From an uncultured Clostridia bacterium (lineage in GTDB: Bacteria > Bacillota > Clostridia > UBA1381): DNA of 13,967 nt. This document shows, one piece after another, positions 1 through 6,727 of the stretch. Positions within the stretch are counted from its first letter, which is position 1. Each line of letters opens with the position of its first letter. Made by a program: the position numbers and the translations under genes. A model generated the notes under the pieces. That model was not told the DNA's origin and ran no database searches. It worked only from the letters and a program-made list of their open reading frames with translations. The stretch spans positions 1-13,967 of the forward strand of contig CAJONM010000104.1 of NCBI GenBank assembly GCA_905235885.1, written 5' to 3'.

Positions 1-2
1 AG

Positions 3-78
3 TGGTGGGAGTTACAGGGCTCGAACCTGTGACCCTCTGCTTGTAAGGCAGATGCTCTCCCAGCTGAGCTAAACTCCC
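3..78 (-). tRNA. tRNA-Val (anticodon UAC)
   Basis: Read on the minus strand this folds as a complete cloverleaf. The acceptor stem GGGAGTT pairs with AACTCCC, the D arm contains GCTCAGCTGGGAGAGC, the anticodon arm is TCTGC-CTTACAA-GCAGA, and the T arm is ACAGG-TTCGAGC-CCTGT. Loop position 33 is T and positions 34-36 are TAC, so it reads GUA and, by wobble, other valine codons. The 3' CCA is encoded (positions 3-6). A perfect consensus promoter lies just upstream. The gene is single as far as the window shows; further tRNAs could lie left of position 1. Confidence 0.97.
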
Positions 79-108
79 ATATACCTCACTCGTCAAACGA
101 CAGAAGTT

Positions 109-137
109 ATTATAACAAATCATATTCGGTTTGTCAA
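109..137 (-). promoter_or_regulatory. Consensus sigma-A promoter of tRNA-Val
   Basis: On the minus strand TTGACA (137 to 132) is followed by a 17-bp spacer and TATAAT (114 to 109). Both hexamers match the housekeeping consensus perfectly. The predicted start is near position 102, about 24 bases before the mature tRNA 5' end. Such a strong promoter fits a stable RNA gene. It begins 27 bases after the stop codon of the upstream ATPase gene on the same strand. Confidence 0.93.
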
Positions 138-164
138 CACTTTTTAGCAAAAAAATTCAAAAAA

Positions 165-2720
165 TCAAAATGTTTGCCGTTTTGCCGAAACTGCCTTTTG
201 CATCTCGACCAAAAGCAGAGGCATTACAGAAAGAAGGAGGCACAGAGCAAGACATGGCATATTCAGCGGACATACACCGAACAGAGCCGCCGCCGGTGCG
301 ATCCATATGACGGCGAGCTGCGCGGCAATACCCAAAGCAAGCGACAATACAAGATATTTGTTTTTAAAAAGCCCTGCCTTTACAGCCGATTTCTCCGAGC
401 GCATATTAAAAGCGTGAACGAGCTGAGAAGTGCCAAGCACAAAAAATGCCATTGTTCGCGCGGCGACAGGCGCATTGGTAAGGAAAAGCCCTGTTTCATA
501 CGCTGTAAGAGCCAGCGCGCCTATCATCATCCCCTCAAAGCCTATAGAGAGCCATAATCCGCCGTCCAATATGCCTTTTTTAGCGTCCAAAGGCTTGCGA
601 TCCATGATATCGGAGGATACCGGATCAAGTCCAAGCGCGATCGCCGGCAGGGAGTCGGTAACAAGATTTATCCACAGCAGCTCAAGAGCTGTAAGCGGCG
701 ATGAAACACCGAATATGATACCGAACAGCACCGTCAATATCTCGCCAATGTTTGATGAAAGGAGAAATTTTATTGATTTTTTAATGTTGTCATATATTGC
801 TCTGCCCTCACCGACAGCATAAACAATCGTTGCGAAATTATCATCGGTCAGGATCATGTCAGATGCGGACTTTGCCACATCCGTACCGCTTATGCCCATG
901 CTGCAGCCTATATCCGCCGCCGAAAGAGCCGGAGCGTCGTTTATCCCGTCGCCGGTCATGGCGACGATCTCGCCGTTTGCCTGAAGAGCATTTACGATCC
1001 GCGATTTGTGCGACGGAGTGACGCGCGCGAATACGCTGCATTCGGAAACGGCTTTTTGAAGCTCAATATCATCAAGACGGTCAAGCTCTGTGCCGGTCAT
1101 TGCCGCTGATGAGGCATCGGCGATCCCGACCGCGCGTGAGACCGCAAGCGCAGTATGCGCGTGATCACCCGTAACCATGATAGTGCGGATTCCGGCACGG
1201 CGACAGGTCGCCACAGCCTCCGCCGCCTCTTGACGGGGTGGATCGGATATTCCGATAAGCCCAACGAATGTAAGGTTATCCTCGTTTATCTGACCGGAGC
1301 CGTTATCTGTTTTATACGCGCAGGCTATAACCCGAAGCGCTTTATCGGTCATGCTGTTGTTGCTGTTTACTATCTTGCTCCTAAGCTGTGGTGACAGAGG
1401 CACTTCGGATGAGGCGGTTTTATATTTTGTGCATAGGGGAAGGATATATTCGGGCGCACCCTTTACGATAACGCGGCTGCCGCATTTTACGCTCATGCGT
1501 TTGCGTGACGAGTCAAAAGGTATAGCCGCGATACGCGGATATGCGGCACGGCATTTTTCTATATCGATATCGCGTTCTGCGGCAGACTCAATTATGGCGC
1601 GATCGGTGGGGTTTATATATTCTCCGACCTCGGAGCATAACGCGCACAGCTCTAAAAGCAGCTTATCATCACGCGAGCGGATAGCGGCCGTTTTCATCTT
1701 GTTAAGTGTTATCGTTCCCGTTTTGTCCGTACATATTACAGTCGCGCAGCCGAGTGTTTCGACTGACGGCAGATTGCGGACTACCGCGTTGTGGCGCGAC
1801 ATCTTCATAAGTCCGAGCGCGAGCATGATAGTCACTATCGCCGGAAGCCCCTCCGGTATTGCCGCTACGGCAAGAGAAACGGAGGTCATAAACATCTCAA
1901 AAGGCGGGATATGCTTTACTGTGCCTATCATAAAGATTATACCGCATATAAAAAGCGCGGCAGTTCCGAGAGAACGACCTGTTTTCGCAAGCCTTTTTTG
2001 CAGAGGAGTTTCCGTTGACGGCGAATGTATCAGGAGCGATGCGATCTTTCCGACCTCTGTGTCCATACCTGTCCTTACTATAACGGCGCGTGCGCTGCCC
2101 TCGGCTATATATGTAGAGGATAGAAGCATATTTTTGGTATCACCAAGCGCGGTAAGGTGGTCATGGATAATATCGGCATCCTTTTCCGTAGCGTTTGACT
2201 CCCCGGTAAGAGATGACTCGTCTGCGGACAGACCGTCACAATCTATAAGTCGGCAGTCCGCCACGACCATATCTCCGGCACGAACGCGGATGATGTCACC
2301 CGGCACAAGCATTTCTGAGCTTATTTTATATTCCTTGCCGCCGCGAGTTACAAGAGCGTGCGGAGATGACAGCTTTTTAAGCGCGTCAAGCGAATGCTCC
2401 GCGCGTATTTCCTGTACCGTACCGAGTATCGCGTTAAATGTCACTATCGCAAGGATTATGAGTGACTCGGTAATATCGGCATCGCCGGCAAGGGCAGATG
2501 TCACAAACGAAACTGCCGCCGCGCCGAGCAGTACGATTATCATAAAATCATTGAACTGCTCCAAAAACCGCTTTAATATGGATTTTTTCTTTTTATCCGA
2601 TATTCGGTTCGCACCATATTTTAAAAGGCGTTTTGATGCTTCCTCTTCACTGAGACCGTTTTGAAGGTCGGTTTCAAGCATTTGGGCGGTCTGCGTTGCG
2701 CTGAGCTCAAAATATTCCAT
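165..2720 (-). CDS. Calcium-type P-type ATPase (P2A family)
   Basis: An 851-residue membrane pump predicted to export Ca2+ (possibly also Mn2+) using ATP. In order it shows an N-terminal cation-ATPase domain, the actuator-domain LTGES motif (171-175), the M4 motif PEGLP (289-293), the phosphorylation motif DKTGTIT (332-338, phosphoacceptor Asp332), KGAPE (420-424) in the nucleotide-binding domain, DPPR (493-496), MVTGD (515-519) and TGDGINDAP (589-597). The calcium-site residues known from SERCA are present: Glu290 in M4, Asn657 and Glu660 in the M5 SSNIGE motif, and Asn685, Thr688 and Asp689 in the M6 NLVTD motif. Length and domain order are normal. The start ATG (2718-2720) has GGAGG five bases upstream. 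It is monocistronic, divergent from the rimM operon, with no obvious terminator before the tRNA promoter. P2A assignment is firm; exact ion preference is inferred. Confidence 0.95.
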   Translation of the reverse strand: MEYFELSATQTAQMLETDLQNGLSEEEASKRLLKYGANRISDKKKKSILKRFLEQFNDFMIIVLLGAAAVSFVTSALAGDADITESLIILAIVTFNAILGTVQEIRAEHSLDALKKLSSPHALVTRGGKEYKISSEMLVPGDIIRVRAGDMVVADCRLIDCDGLSADESSLTGESNATEKDADIIHDHLTALGDTKNMLLSSTYIAEGSARAVIVRTGMDTEVGKIASLLIHSPSTETPLQKRLAKTGRSLGTAALFICGIIFMIGTVKHIPPFEMFMTSVSLAVAAIPEGLPAIVTIMLALGLMKMSRHNAVVRNLPSVETLGCATVICTDKTGTITLNKMKTAAIRSRDDKLLLELCALCSEVGEYINPTDRAIIESAAERDIDIEKCRAAYPRIAAIPFDSSRKRMSVKCGSRVIVKGAPEYILPLCTKYKTASSEVPLSPQLRSKIVNSNNSMTDKALRVIACAYKTDNGSGQINEDNLTFVGLIGISDPPRQEAAEAVATCRRAGIRTIMVTGDHAHTALAVSRAVGIADASSAAMTGTELDRLDDIELQKAVSECSVFARVTPSHKSRIVNALQANGEIVAMTGDGINDAPALSAADIGCSMGISGTDVAKSASDMILTDDNFATIVYAVGEGRAIYDNIKKSIKFLLSSNIGEILTVLFGIIFGVSSPLTALELLWINLVTDSLPAIALGLDPVSSDIMDRKPLDAKKGILDGGLWLSIGFEGMMIGALALTAYETGLFLTNAPVAARTMAFFVLGTSQLVHAFNMRSEKSAVKAGLFKNKYLVLSLALGIAAQLAVIWIAPAAALFGVCPLNMPCLALCLLLSVMPLLLVEMQKAVSAKRQTF

Positions 2721-2736
2721 ATGTTCCTCCTTGTGC

Positions 2737-2760
2737 TTATGTACATATTTTTGTACATAA
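2737..2760. promoter_or_regulatory. Inverted repeat, possible operator
   Basis: The arms TTATGTAC (2737-2744) and GTACATAA (2753-2760) are perfect 8-bp reverse complements separated by eight A/T-rich bases. The repeat lies 17 bases upstream of the ATPase start, where its promoter should be; a weak match TTGCAC-17-TATGTA (2770 to 2742, minus) overlaps it. There is no T-tract, so it looks like a regulator site rather than a terminator. I do not recognise the regulator. It lies 104 bases before the RAYT-like gene start, so a REP-type origin is also conceivable. Confidence 0.5.
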
Positions 2761-2804
2761 ATATGTGCAAATTGCTGAAATTATGATTAGCCTCAAAAAA
2801 TGTT

Positions 2805-2833
2805 TTGTGTCCCCGATGTATTTGTGGTATACT
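2805..2833 (+). promoter_or_regulatory. Promoter of the RAYT-like/rimM/trmD operon
   Basis: TTGTGT (2805-2810), a 17-bp spacer and TATACT (2828-2833), with TG one base before the -10 hexamer (extended -10). The weak -35 is compensated by the extended -10. The predicted start is near 2840, giving a leader of about 25 bases before the ATG at 2865. It is the only good promoter seen upstream of rimM and trmD. Confidence 0.75.
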
Positions 2834-2864
2834 TAAACAAACAAAGGAGAACGGAGGTAGTAAG

Positions 2865-3338
2865 ATGGCAAGAAAAGCGAGAGAAAAGAGCAGTACGGGC
2901 GTATATGCGGTTATACTCAGGAGCGAATATGATGTATTTTCCGAAACGCAAATGCAGGAGCTGTTTACCGATATTGCGAAGAATTATCTGTCGGACGAGC
3001 TTATGGGAATAAAGCTGCAGCCGCGCCGCGCGGAGCTGCTGGTGCGTGAAAGTGAAAACGGCATCTCATATGATATGAAACCGATAATTATATCGTTCGC
3101 ACGCGCGTACAACAGAGAACAAAATATTGACGGAAAGGTGTTCTCCGACAGATTTAAAAGCGTTCCCGTAGAGACGAAGGCACTTGAGAAGCAATGTATA
3201 GCTTACCTGGACGGCGGCGATATTGCCGCGCCGTATGAGAGAGGCAGAGCAAAGACAAGACAGAAGATAGAGAAACCGGCAGAGGAGAAACCGTCCAAAC
3301 CGAAAAAGCAGAAAAATCTTCCCACATGGCTGTTGTAG
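2865..3338 (+). CDS. Degenerate RAYT/Y1 transposase-like protein
   Basis: A 157-residue protein resembling REP-associated tyrosine transposases (Y1/IS200-like fold). The N-terminus MARKAREKSSTGVYAVILRS matches the family pattern of a basic start followed by G-I/V-Y-H-V-M-L-R-G, and GKVFSDRFKSVPVE (90-103) matches the family G-H-L-F-Q-D-R-F-K-S-x-P-V-E block. The HUH motif (usually N-H-V-H-L-L) is R54-R55-A56-E57-L58-L59, so both metal-binding histidines are gone, and the His after the first Tyr is Ala15. Tyr114 aligns with the nucleophile of the usual R-Y-I-x-x-N-P segment, but N-P is absent. The C-terminus (about 127-157) is a Lys/Pro-rich basic tail. Metal-dependent transposition therefore looks lost; nucleic-acid binding may remain. 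GGAGG at 2853-2857 selects this ATG rather than in-frame TTG at 2805. It is first in the operon, 25 bases before rimM. Homology is from motif reading only. Confidence 0.75.
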   Translation: MARKAREKSSTGVYAVILRSEYDVFSETQMQELFTDIAKNYLSDELMGIKLQPRRAELLVRESENGISYDMKPIIISFARAYNREQNIDGKVFSDRFKSVPVETKALEKQCIAYLDGGDIAAPYERGRAKTRQKIEKPAEEKPSKPKKQKNLPTWLL

Positions 3339-3363
3339 ATCCGTTAAGGTGAGGAGGAGTTTT

Positions 3364-3873
3364 ATGGAAAGTTTATTGGAGGTAGGCAAGCTTGTCAATA
3401 CTCATGGCTTGCGCGGCGAGGTCAAGATCGTTCCGTGGATGGATGAGCCGGAGGATTTTGAGAGACTTGGTACTGTATATCTTAAAACGCGAAACGGTAA
3501 TATAAAGCTGACGGTAAAGACAGTTAAATATCAGAAATCCAATCTTATAGTCAAGTTTGCGGAATTTGACGATATAAACGATGTCGAGTGCTATAAGGGC
3601 TGTGTCCTGTGTGCGGAGCGCGACGAGCTTGGACAGCTGCCGGACGGCGTGTATTACATTGCTGATCTCATAGGGCTTTGCGTGTATACCGAAACGGGCG
3701 AAAGCGTGGGCATTATAGAGGATGTATTCAATACCGGCGCGAATGATATTTATGAGATCAGGCGCGAGGGGAAGAAAAATCTGCTTATTCCGGCAATAGA
3801 CGATGTTGTGCTTGCGATAGATACAGACGGAGGAAGAGTCACTGTACGCATACCGGAGGGGTTGGATGAGTAG
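3364..3873 (+). CDS. rimM: Ribosome maturation factor RimM
   Basis: A 169-residue 16S rRNA-processing factor that binds ribosomal protein S19 and assists maturation of the 30S head. The N-terminal RimM barrel begins with the diagnostic VGKLVNTHGLRGEVKI block (7-22). The C-terminal PRC-barrel begins near YYIADLIGLCVY and contains the conserved G-x-I-x-D-V-F-N-T-G-A-N-D-I-Y and LLIPAI-type elements. Length is normal. The ATG at 3364 is preceded by AGGAGGAG (3352-3359); an upstream in-frame GTG at 3349 lies in front of that site and is rejected. Its last eight bases overlap trmD, implying translational coupling. Pairing with trmD is the usual bacterial arrangement. Confidence 0.96.
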   Translation: MESLLEVGKLVNTHGLRGEVKIVPWMDEPEDFERLGTVYLKTRNGNIKLTVKTVKYQKSNLIVKFAEFDDINDVECYKGCVLCAERDELGQLPDGVYYIADLIGLCVYTETGESVGIIEDVFNTGANDIYEIRREGKKNLLIPAIDDVVLAIDTDGGRVTVRIPEGLDE

Positions 3874-4621
3874 CTCTGTAAGATTTGATGTGCTTACACT
3901 GTTTCCGGATATGCTTGAGGCTGTTCTGGGCGGCTCGGTGACCGGCAGGGCGCGTGAATCGGGGATACTGGAATTTAATTTTATAGATATTCGCGATTAT
4001 ACAAAGGATAAGCACAGAAAAGTGGATGACACACCCTACAGCGGCGGTGGCGGAATGCTGATGTCACCTGAGCCGATATATGAAGCTTATCGATCAATAG
4101 CATCGGAGCTTGACTATAAGCCGTATACCGTATTTATGTCGCCGCAGGGCAGGGTTTTTGATCAGAATAAAGCCATAGAGCTGTCAAAGCTTGACCATAT
4201 GGTTATTTTATGCGGTCACTATGAGGGCGTTGACAGACGCGTCATAGACGAGATCGTAGATGAAGAGATCTCAATAGGCGATTTTGTAATGACCGGCGGC
4301 GAGATACCGGCAATGGCGGTCATAGACGCGGTCGCGAGGATGATACCGGGCGTGTTGTCAAATGACGGATCATTCCAAAACGAATCGCATTTTCAGGGGC
4401 TTTTGGAGCATCCGCAATATACGAAGCCGAGAGTATGGCGCGGCAGGGAAGTGCCGGAGGTGCTGCTTTCGGGCAATCATAAGCTGATCGAGGAATGGAA
4501 GCACCATCAGTCGCTTATCGCGACATTCAAAAACCGACCCGATATGCTCAAGGAAGCATGGATAACAGAAGAAGACGCGGATTTTTTAAAGAAATATTCG
4601 GAGGAAACAAATGAGCTTTAA
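3866..4621 (+). CDS. trmD: tRNA (guanine37-N1)-methyltransferase TrmD
   Basis: A 251-residue SPOUT-class methyltransferase that makes m1G37 next to the anticodon using S-adenosylmethionine, preventing +1 frameshifting. Signatures: FDVLTLFPDM near the N-terminus, DDTPYSGGGGM (54-64), GHYEGVDRRV (117-126) and the knot segment EISIGDFVMTGGEIP (134-148) that binds the cofactor. The C-terminal helical domain with the H-P-x-Y-T-K-P-R-x-W-R-G pattern is present. Length is normal. The start overlaps the rimM end by eight bases and the stop overlaps the next gene by eleven, so the three are tightly coupled. The rplS gene that often follows trmD is absent here. Confidence 0.97.
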   Translation: MSSSVRFDVLTLFPDMLEAVLGGSVTGRARESGILEFNFIDIRDYTKDKHRKVDDTPYSGGGGMLMSPEPIYEAYRSIASELDYKPYTVFMSPQGRVFDQNKAIELSKLDHMVILCGHYEGVDRRVIDEIVDEEISIGDFVMTGGEIPAMAVIDAVARMIPGVLSNDGSFQNESHFQGLLEHPQYTKPRVWRGREVPEVLLSGNHKLIEEWKHHQSLIATFKNRPDMLKEAWITEEDADFLKKYSEETNEL

Positions 4622-5000
4622 CGACAGGACAAAGGTGATCGCCATTATCGTTGCGGCTGCCGCCGCCCTTACGCTGGGCATTGTGCTCGATAATGTCGGC
4701 GGAGACCGATTTACCGTGCAGAAAAGACCGGCGGAGGCTCTGCCGGTAGCGGAAACGAATGTGCCTACAGATGATATACCAAAGAAAGGCGTTATAATAG
4801 ACGGCAAGATAAACATAAACAAAGCTGATGCCGCAACGCTCCAGACGATAGACGGTATCGGCGAGAGCATAGCGAAGAGGATCGTAAAATATCGCGACCA
4901 ATACGGAGATTTTATAACCGTTGAGGAGCTTCTGAATATAAGCGGCATAGGCGACGCGAAGCTTGATGATATTCGCGACGATATATGTGTGGGACCATAA
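4611..5000 (+). CDS. Short ComEA-like helix-hairpin-helix protein
   Basis: A 129-residue membrane-anchored protein. Residues 8-26 form one hydrophobic segment, followed by a flexible acidic/proline stretch (about 38-60) and a ComEA-type double helix-hairpin-helix domain. HhH 1 is around 75-99 (ending DGIGESIAKRIVKYRDQYG) and HhH 2 around 104-125 (containing ISGIGDAKLDDI). ININKAD before the domain is the usual ComEA lead-in. In transformable bacteria ComEA binds incoming double-stranded DNA at the membrane. This version is shorter than Bacillus ComEA and lacks the extra domain between the membrane anchor and HhH. The start ATG overlaps trmD and is preceded by GGAGG at 4600-4604. No other competence gene is in view, so a role in uptake is inferred from family only. 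Confidence 0.85.
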   Translation: MSFNDRTKVIAIIVAAAAALTLGIVLDNVGGDRFTVQKRPAEALPVAETNVPTDDIPKKGVIIDGKININKADAATLQTIDGIGESIAKRIVKYRDQYGDFITVEELLNISGIGDAKLDDIRDDICVGP

Positions 5001-5004
5001 CAAT

Positions 5005-5036
5005 AATGAGGGGCTGCCTTTGGGCAGCCCCTCATT
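5005..5036. terminator. Bidirectional hairpin terminator
   Basis: A perfect 14-bp stem AATGAGGGGCTGCC / GGCAGCCCCTCATT closes a four-base TTTG loop. It lies between the convergent comEA-like and CAP-domain genes, four bases after the comEA-like stop and 27 bases past the CAP gene stop. The plus-strand flank has no clean T-run; reading minus, it is followed by a modest T-rich stretch (ATTGTTATGG). The symmetric A/T ends (AAT and ATT) support use in both directions. Confidence 0.85.
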
Positions 5037-5063
5037 CAGTTGCATCATAGATGGTGTTTGAGT

Positions 5064-5849
5064 TTATCTTGCTACGAACATTTGAGTCCAATAGATCGTG
5101 CCCCCGGCGGTCGATGCCGCGCCGACACCTATTTCTTTAACATTTGCATTTAAAATATTTGCTCTGTGTCCGGCGGAATTCATCCATGCGTTCATGACCT
5201 CTTTAGGAGTCCTCTGACCGTATGCTATATTTTCCGCGGCTGTCCTGTAGCTTATCCCATTTAATTTAAGTCTGTCAAACGGCGATCTGCCGTCAGGATT
5301 GGTATGACTGAAGAAATTTCTGTTTATCATATCCCGGCTGTGTGCGCGGGCAACATTTGCAAGATCGTCAGCCCAGCTGAGAGCTGAAAGACCGTTTTCC
5401 GCTCTCACTTGGTTCACCAGTGCAAAGACCTCTTTTTCAATTGCGGACGCGTTGCCTACAGATGCTGTCGGAGCAGTTGTAGGAGCGACTGTCGGAGCCG
5501 CTGTTGGCGCGGCGGTCGGTGCTGCGGTCGGAGCCGCTGTGGGTGCGGTTGTTGGTGCCGCGGCAGGTGTTTCCGTCACAGCCGGCGCTTGTGTTGCCTG
5601 AGGCTTTGATGTATTGCAGTTGCCGTTTGGGCAGAGCATATTGCTAATTATCGTGTTCAGGTTTGTACAATTGCCCGACTTTACGCATCCAAGCAGATCG
5701 TCAAGCTTGACGCACTTGCCGTTTATAGTAATACATTGATTTGCAGCTGCGCCGTAAATTGCCGAATATGTACCGCAGGCGGCATTTGCCGACGGCGCGA
5801 GTGAAGCCATGATAACTCCACCGATAATGGCTGCTCTTAATTTTGTCAT
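5064..5849 (-). CDS. Secreted CAP/SCP-domain protein (YkwD-like)
   Basis: A 261-residue exported protein of unknown exact function. Residues 1-24 form a signal peptide with a likely signal peptidase I site after Ala-Asn-Ala. Next is a cysteine-rich module with seven cysteines (25, 39, 46, 55, 61, 73, 78), then eight tandem (A/T/V)-A-P-T tetrapeptides (97-128) as a flexible linker, then a bacterial CAP domain (about 136-261). The CAP domain shows LVNQVRAENGLSALSW, H170 in ARAHSRDM, FSHTNPDGRSPFDR and SAGHRANIL, as in Bacillus YkwD. The start ATG has GGGAAG nearby and an extended -10 promoter upstream. Odd number of cysteines and the N-terminal module are not something I can match to a named family. 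It is monocistronic and convergent to the comEA-like gene. Confidence 0.92.
   Translation of the reverse strand: MTKLRAAIIGGVIMASLAPSANAACGTYSAIYGAAANQCITINGKCVKLDDLLGCVKSGNCTNLNTIISNMLCPNGNCNTSKPQATQAPAVTETPAAAPTTAPTAAPTAAPTAAPTAAPTVAPTTAPTASVGNASAIEKEVFALVNQVRAENGLSALSWADDLANVARAHSRDMINRNFFSHTNPDGRSPFDRLKLNGISYRTAAENIAYGQRTPKEVMNAWMNSAGHRANILNANVKEIGVGAASTAGGTIYWTQMFVAR
5466..5561 (-). repeat. Eight 12-bp units coding (A/T/V)APT
   Basis: Eight tandem 12-base units in frame inside the CAP-protein gene encode AAPT, TAPT, AAPT four times, VAPT and TAPT. Codon third positions differ between units, so the array is diverged rather than freshly expanded, but copy number may still vary among strains. 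It forms the linker between the Cys-rich module and the CAP domain. Confidence 0.9.
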
Positions 5850-5898
5850 AATATCTTCCCTTTCATCACAATTTTATACCATACTATGATGTGATTAG

Positions 5899-5928
5899 AT
5901 TATAGCATAATCCGATCGCCCTTGTAAA
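5899..5928 (-). promoter_or_regulatory. Promoter of the CAP-domain gene
   Basis: Minus strand: TTTACA (5928 to 5923), 18-bp spacer, TATAAT (5904 to 5899), with TG one base before the -10 (extended -10). The predicted start is near 5892, giving a leader of about 43 bases. The hexamers resemble the housekeeping consensus, so vegetative expression is likely. Confidence 0.8.
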
Positions 5929-5971
5929 TGCAAAATATATGTCAGCGCAGACAACAATATCCTGTTTTTGC

Positions 5972-6000
5972 TTGACATTACAAGAGTATTGTGCTACAAT
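5972..6000 (+). promoter_or_regulatory. Strong promoter of the M50-scpAB-gerW operon
   Basis: TTGACA (5972-5977), 17-bp spacer and TACAAT (5995-6000). The -35 is perfect and the -10 has one mismatch. Transcription should begin near 6007, inside a 14-bp palindrome. It is 43 bases from the CAP-gene -35 on the other strand, so the two promoters are divergent. It drives the only plausible transcript for the seven genes to 11539. Confidence 0.9.
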
Positions 6001-6019
6001 ATATAGTAGATTTATCTAC
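5994..6019. promoter_or_regulatory. Palindromes over -10/+1, possible operator
   Basis: GTAGAT-TT-ATCTAC (6006-6019) is a perfect 14-bp palindrome at the predicted transcription start. The same GTAG (6006-6009) also pairs with CTAC at 5994-5997 across the -10 hexamer, giving alternating CTAC/GTAG/CTAC half-sites. Position suggests a repressor site blocking the operon promoter; a 5' transcript hairpin is the alternative. No regulator assigned. Confidence 0.45.
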
Positions 6020-6066
6020 AGCATCATATTTTGTGGCCGATCCGGTCGTCGAAACGGAGGATTATA

Positions 6067-6726
6067 ATGATCTCATCATATATATTACAGAAATTGATAA
6101 TGATACCGATAGTGCTTATCTCGCTTACATTCCATGAGTTTGCTCATGGCTATGTTTCGACAAAGCTCGGCGATCCGACGCCGAGACTGACCGGCAGACT
6201 GACTCTCAATCCCATGGCGCATCTCGATCCGGTAGGTACTCTGCTTATGATACTAACCGGATTTGGATGGGCAAAGCCGGTCGAGATAAACGCAAGATAT
6301 TATAATGATCCGAAAAAGGGCATGGCTATGACTGCCGCGGCAGGGCCGGTGATGAACCTTATTTTGGCATTTGTTGCCATGCTCATTTATACGATCATTT
6401 ATATAATCGCGTATAAGACATCGTTTATCTCAATAGGCGTTCTATCGGGTGTGGGCAGCTTTTTATATCTGTTTGCCAGCGTTAATCTGATGTTTATGGT
6501 ATTTAACATAATCCCGATACCGCCGCTTGACGGGTCGCGCGTGGCAGGTCTGATATTGCCGAGCGAAACATATTTCAAGCTCCAGAGATTTGAGAGATAC
6601 AGCTTTATTCTTATAATCGTCCTGTCCCTGACCGGCGTTTTCAGCGCGGTCATAGGCTCGGGAGTAAATCTGTTTATGAAGTTGATACTCAATATATGCG
6701 ACGGATTGGCTAAGCTGGTGATATAA
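6067..6726 (+). CDS. M50 site-2 protease family membrane protein
   Basis: A 219-residue intramembrane zinc metalloprotease of the short M50 type found next to scpAB in many Firmicutes. The zinc-binding HEFAH (23-27) is in the first transmembrane helix. The conserved N-P-M-A-H-L-D-P-V-G (49-58) follows, and PPLDG (152-156) supplies the third metal ligand Asp155 near N147. It has about five or six hydrophobic segments and no PDZ domain. The substrate is unknown. ATG at 6067 is chosen because GGAGG lies at 6056-6060; the in-frame upstream TTG at 6031 has no such site. One base separates its stop from scpA. Confidence 0.93.
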   Translation: MISSYILQKLIMIPIVLISLTFHEFAHGYVSTKLGDPTPRLTGRLTLNPMAHLDPVGTLLMILTGFGWAKPVEINARYYNDPKKGMAMTAAAGPVMNLILAFVAMLIYTIIYIIAYKTSFISIGVLSGVGSFLYLFASVNLMFMVFNIIPIPPLDGSRVAGLILPSETYFKLQRFERYSFILIIVLSLTGVFSAVIGSGVNLFMKLILNICDGLAKLVI

Positions 6727-6727
6727 A

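Noticed and set aside
1351..2664. 437-codon open frame on the plus strand
   Set aside because: It lies antisense to the motif-rich P-type ATPase, is dominated by Ser/Ile/Arg with no recognisable domain, and has no ribosome site. It is a codon-bias shadow.
2737..2760. Factor-independent terminator
   Set aside because: The inverted repeat is A/T-rich, has a short stem and no T-run beyond it, and sits upstream of both genes.
2805..2864. Earlier in-frame TTG start for the RAYT-like gene
   Set aside because: It coincides with the -35 element and precedes the GGAGG site; family proteins start at the M-x-R-K-x-R motif.
5409..5609. Cys/Arg-rich 66-codon open frame on the plus strand
   Set aside because: It is the complement of the APT repeats and linker of the CAP protein; its composition is a by-product of those GC-rich repeats.
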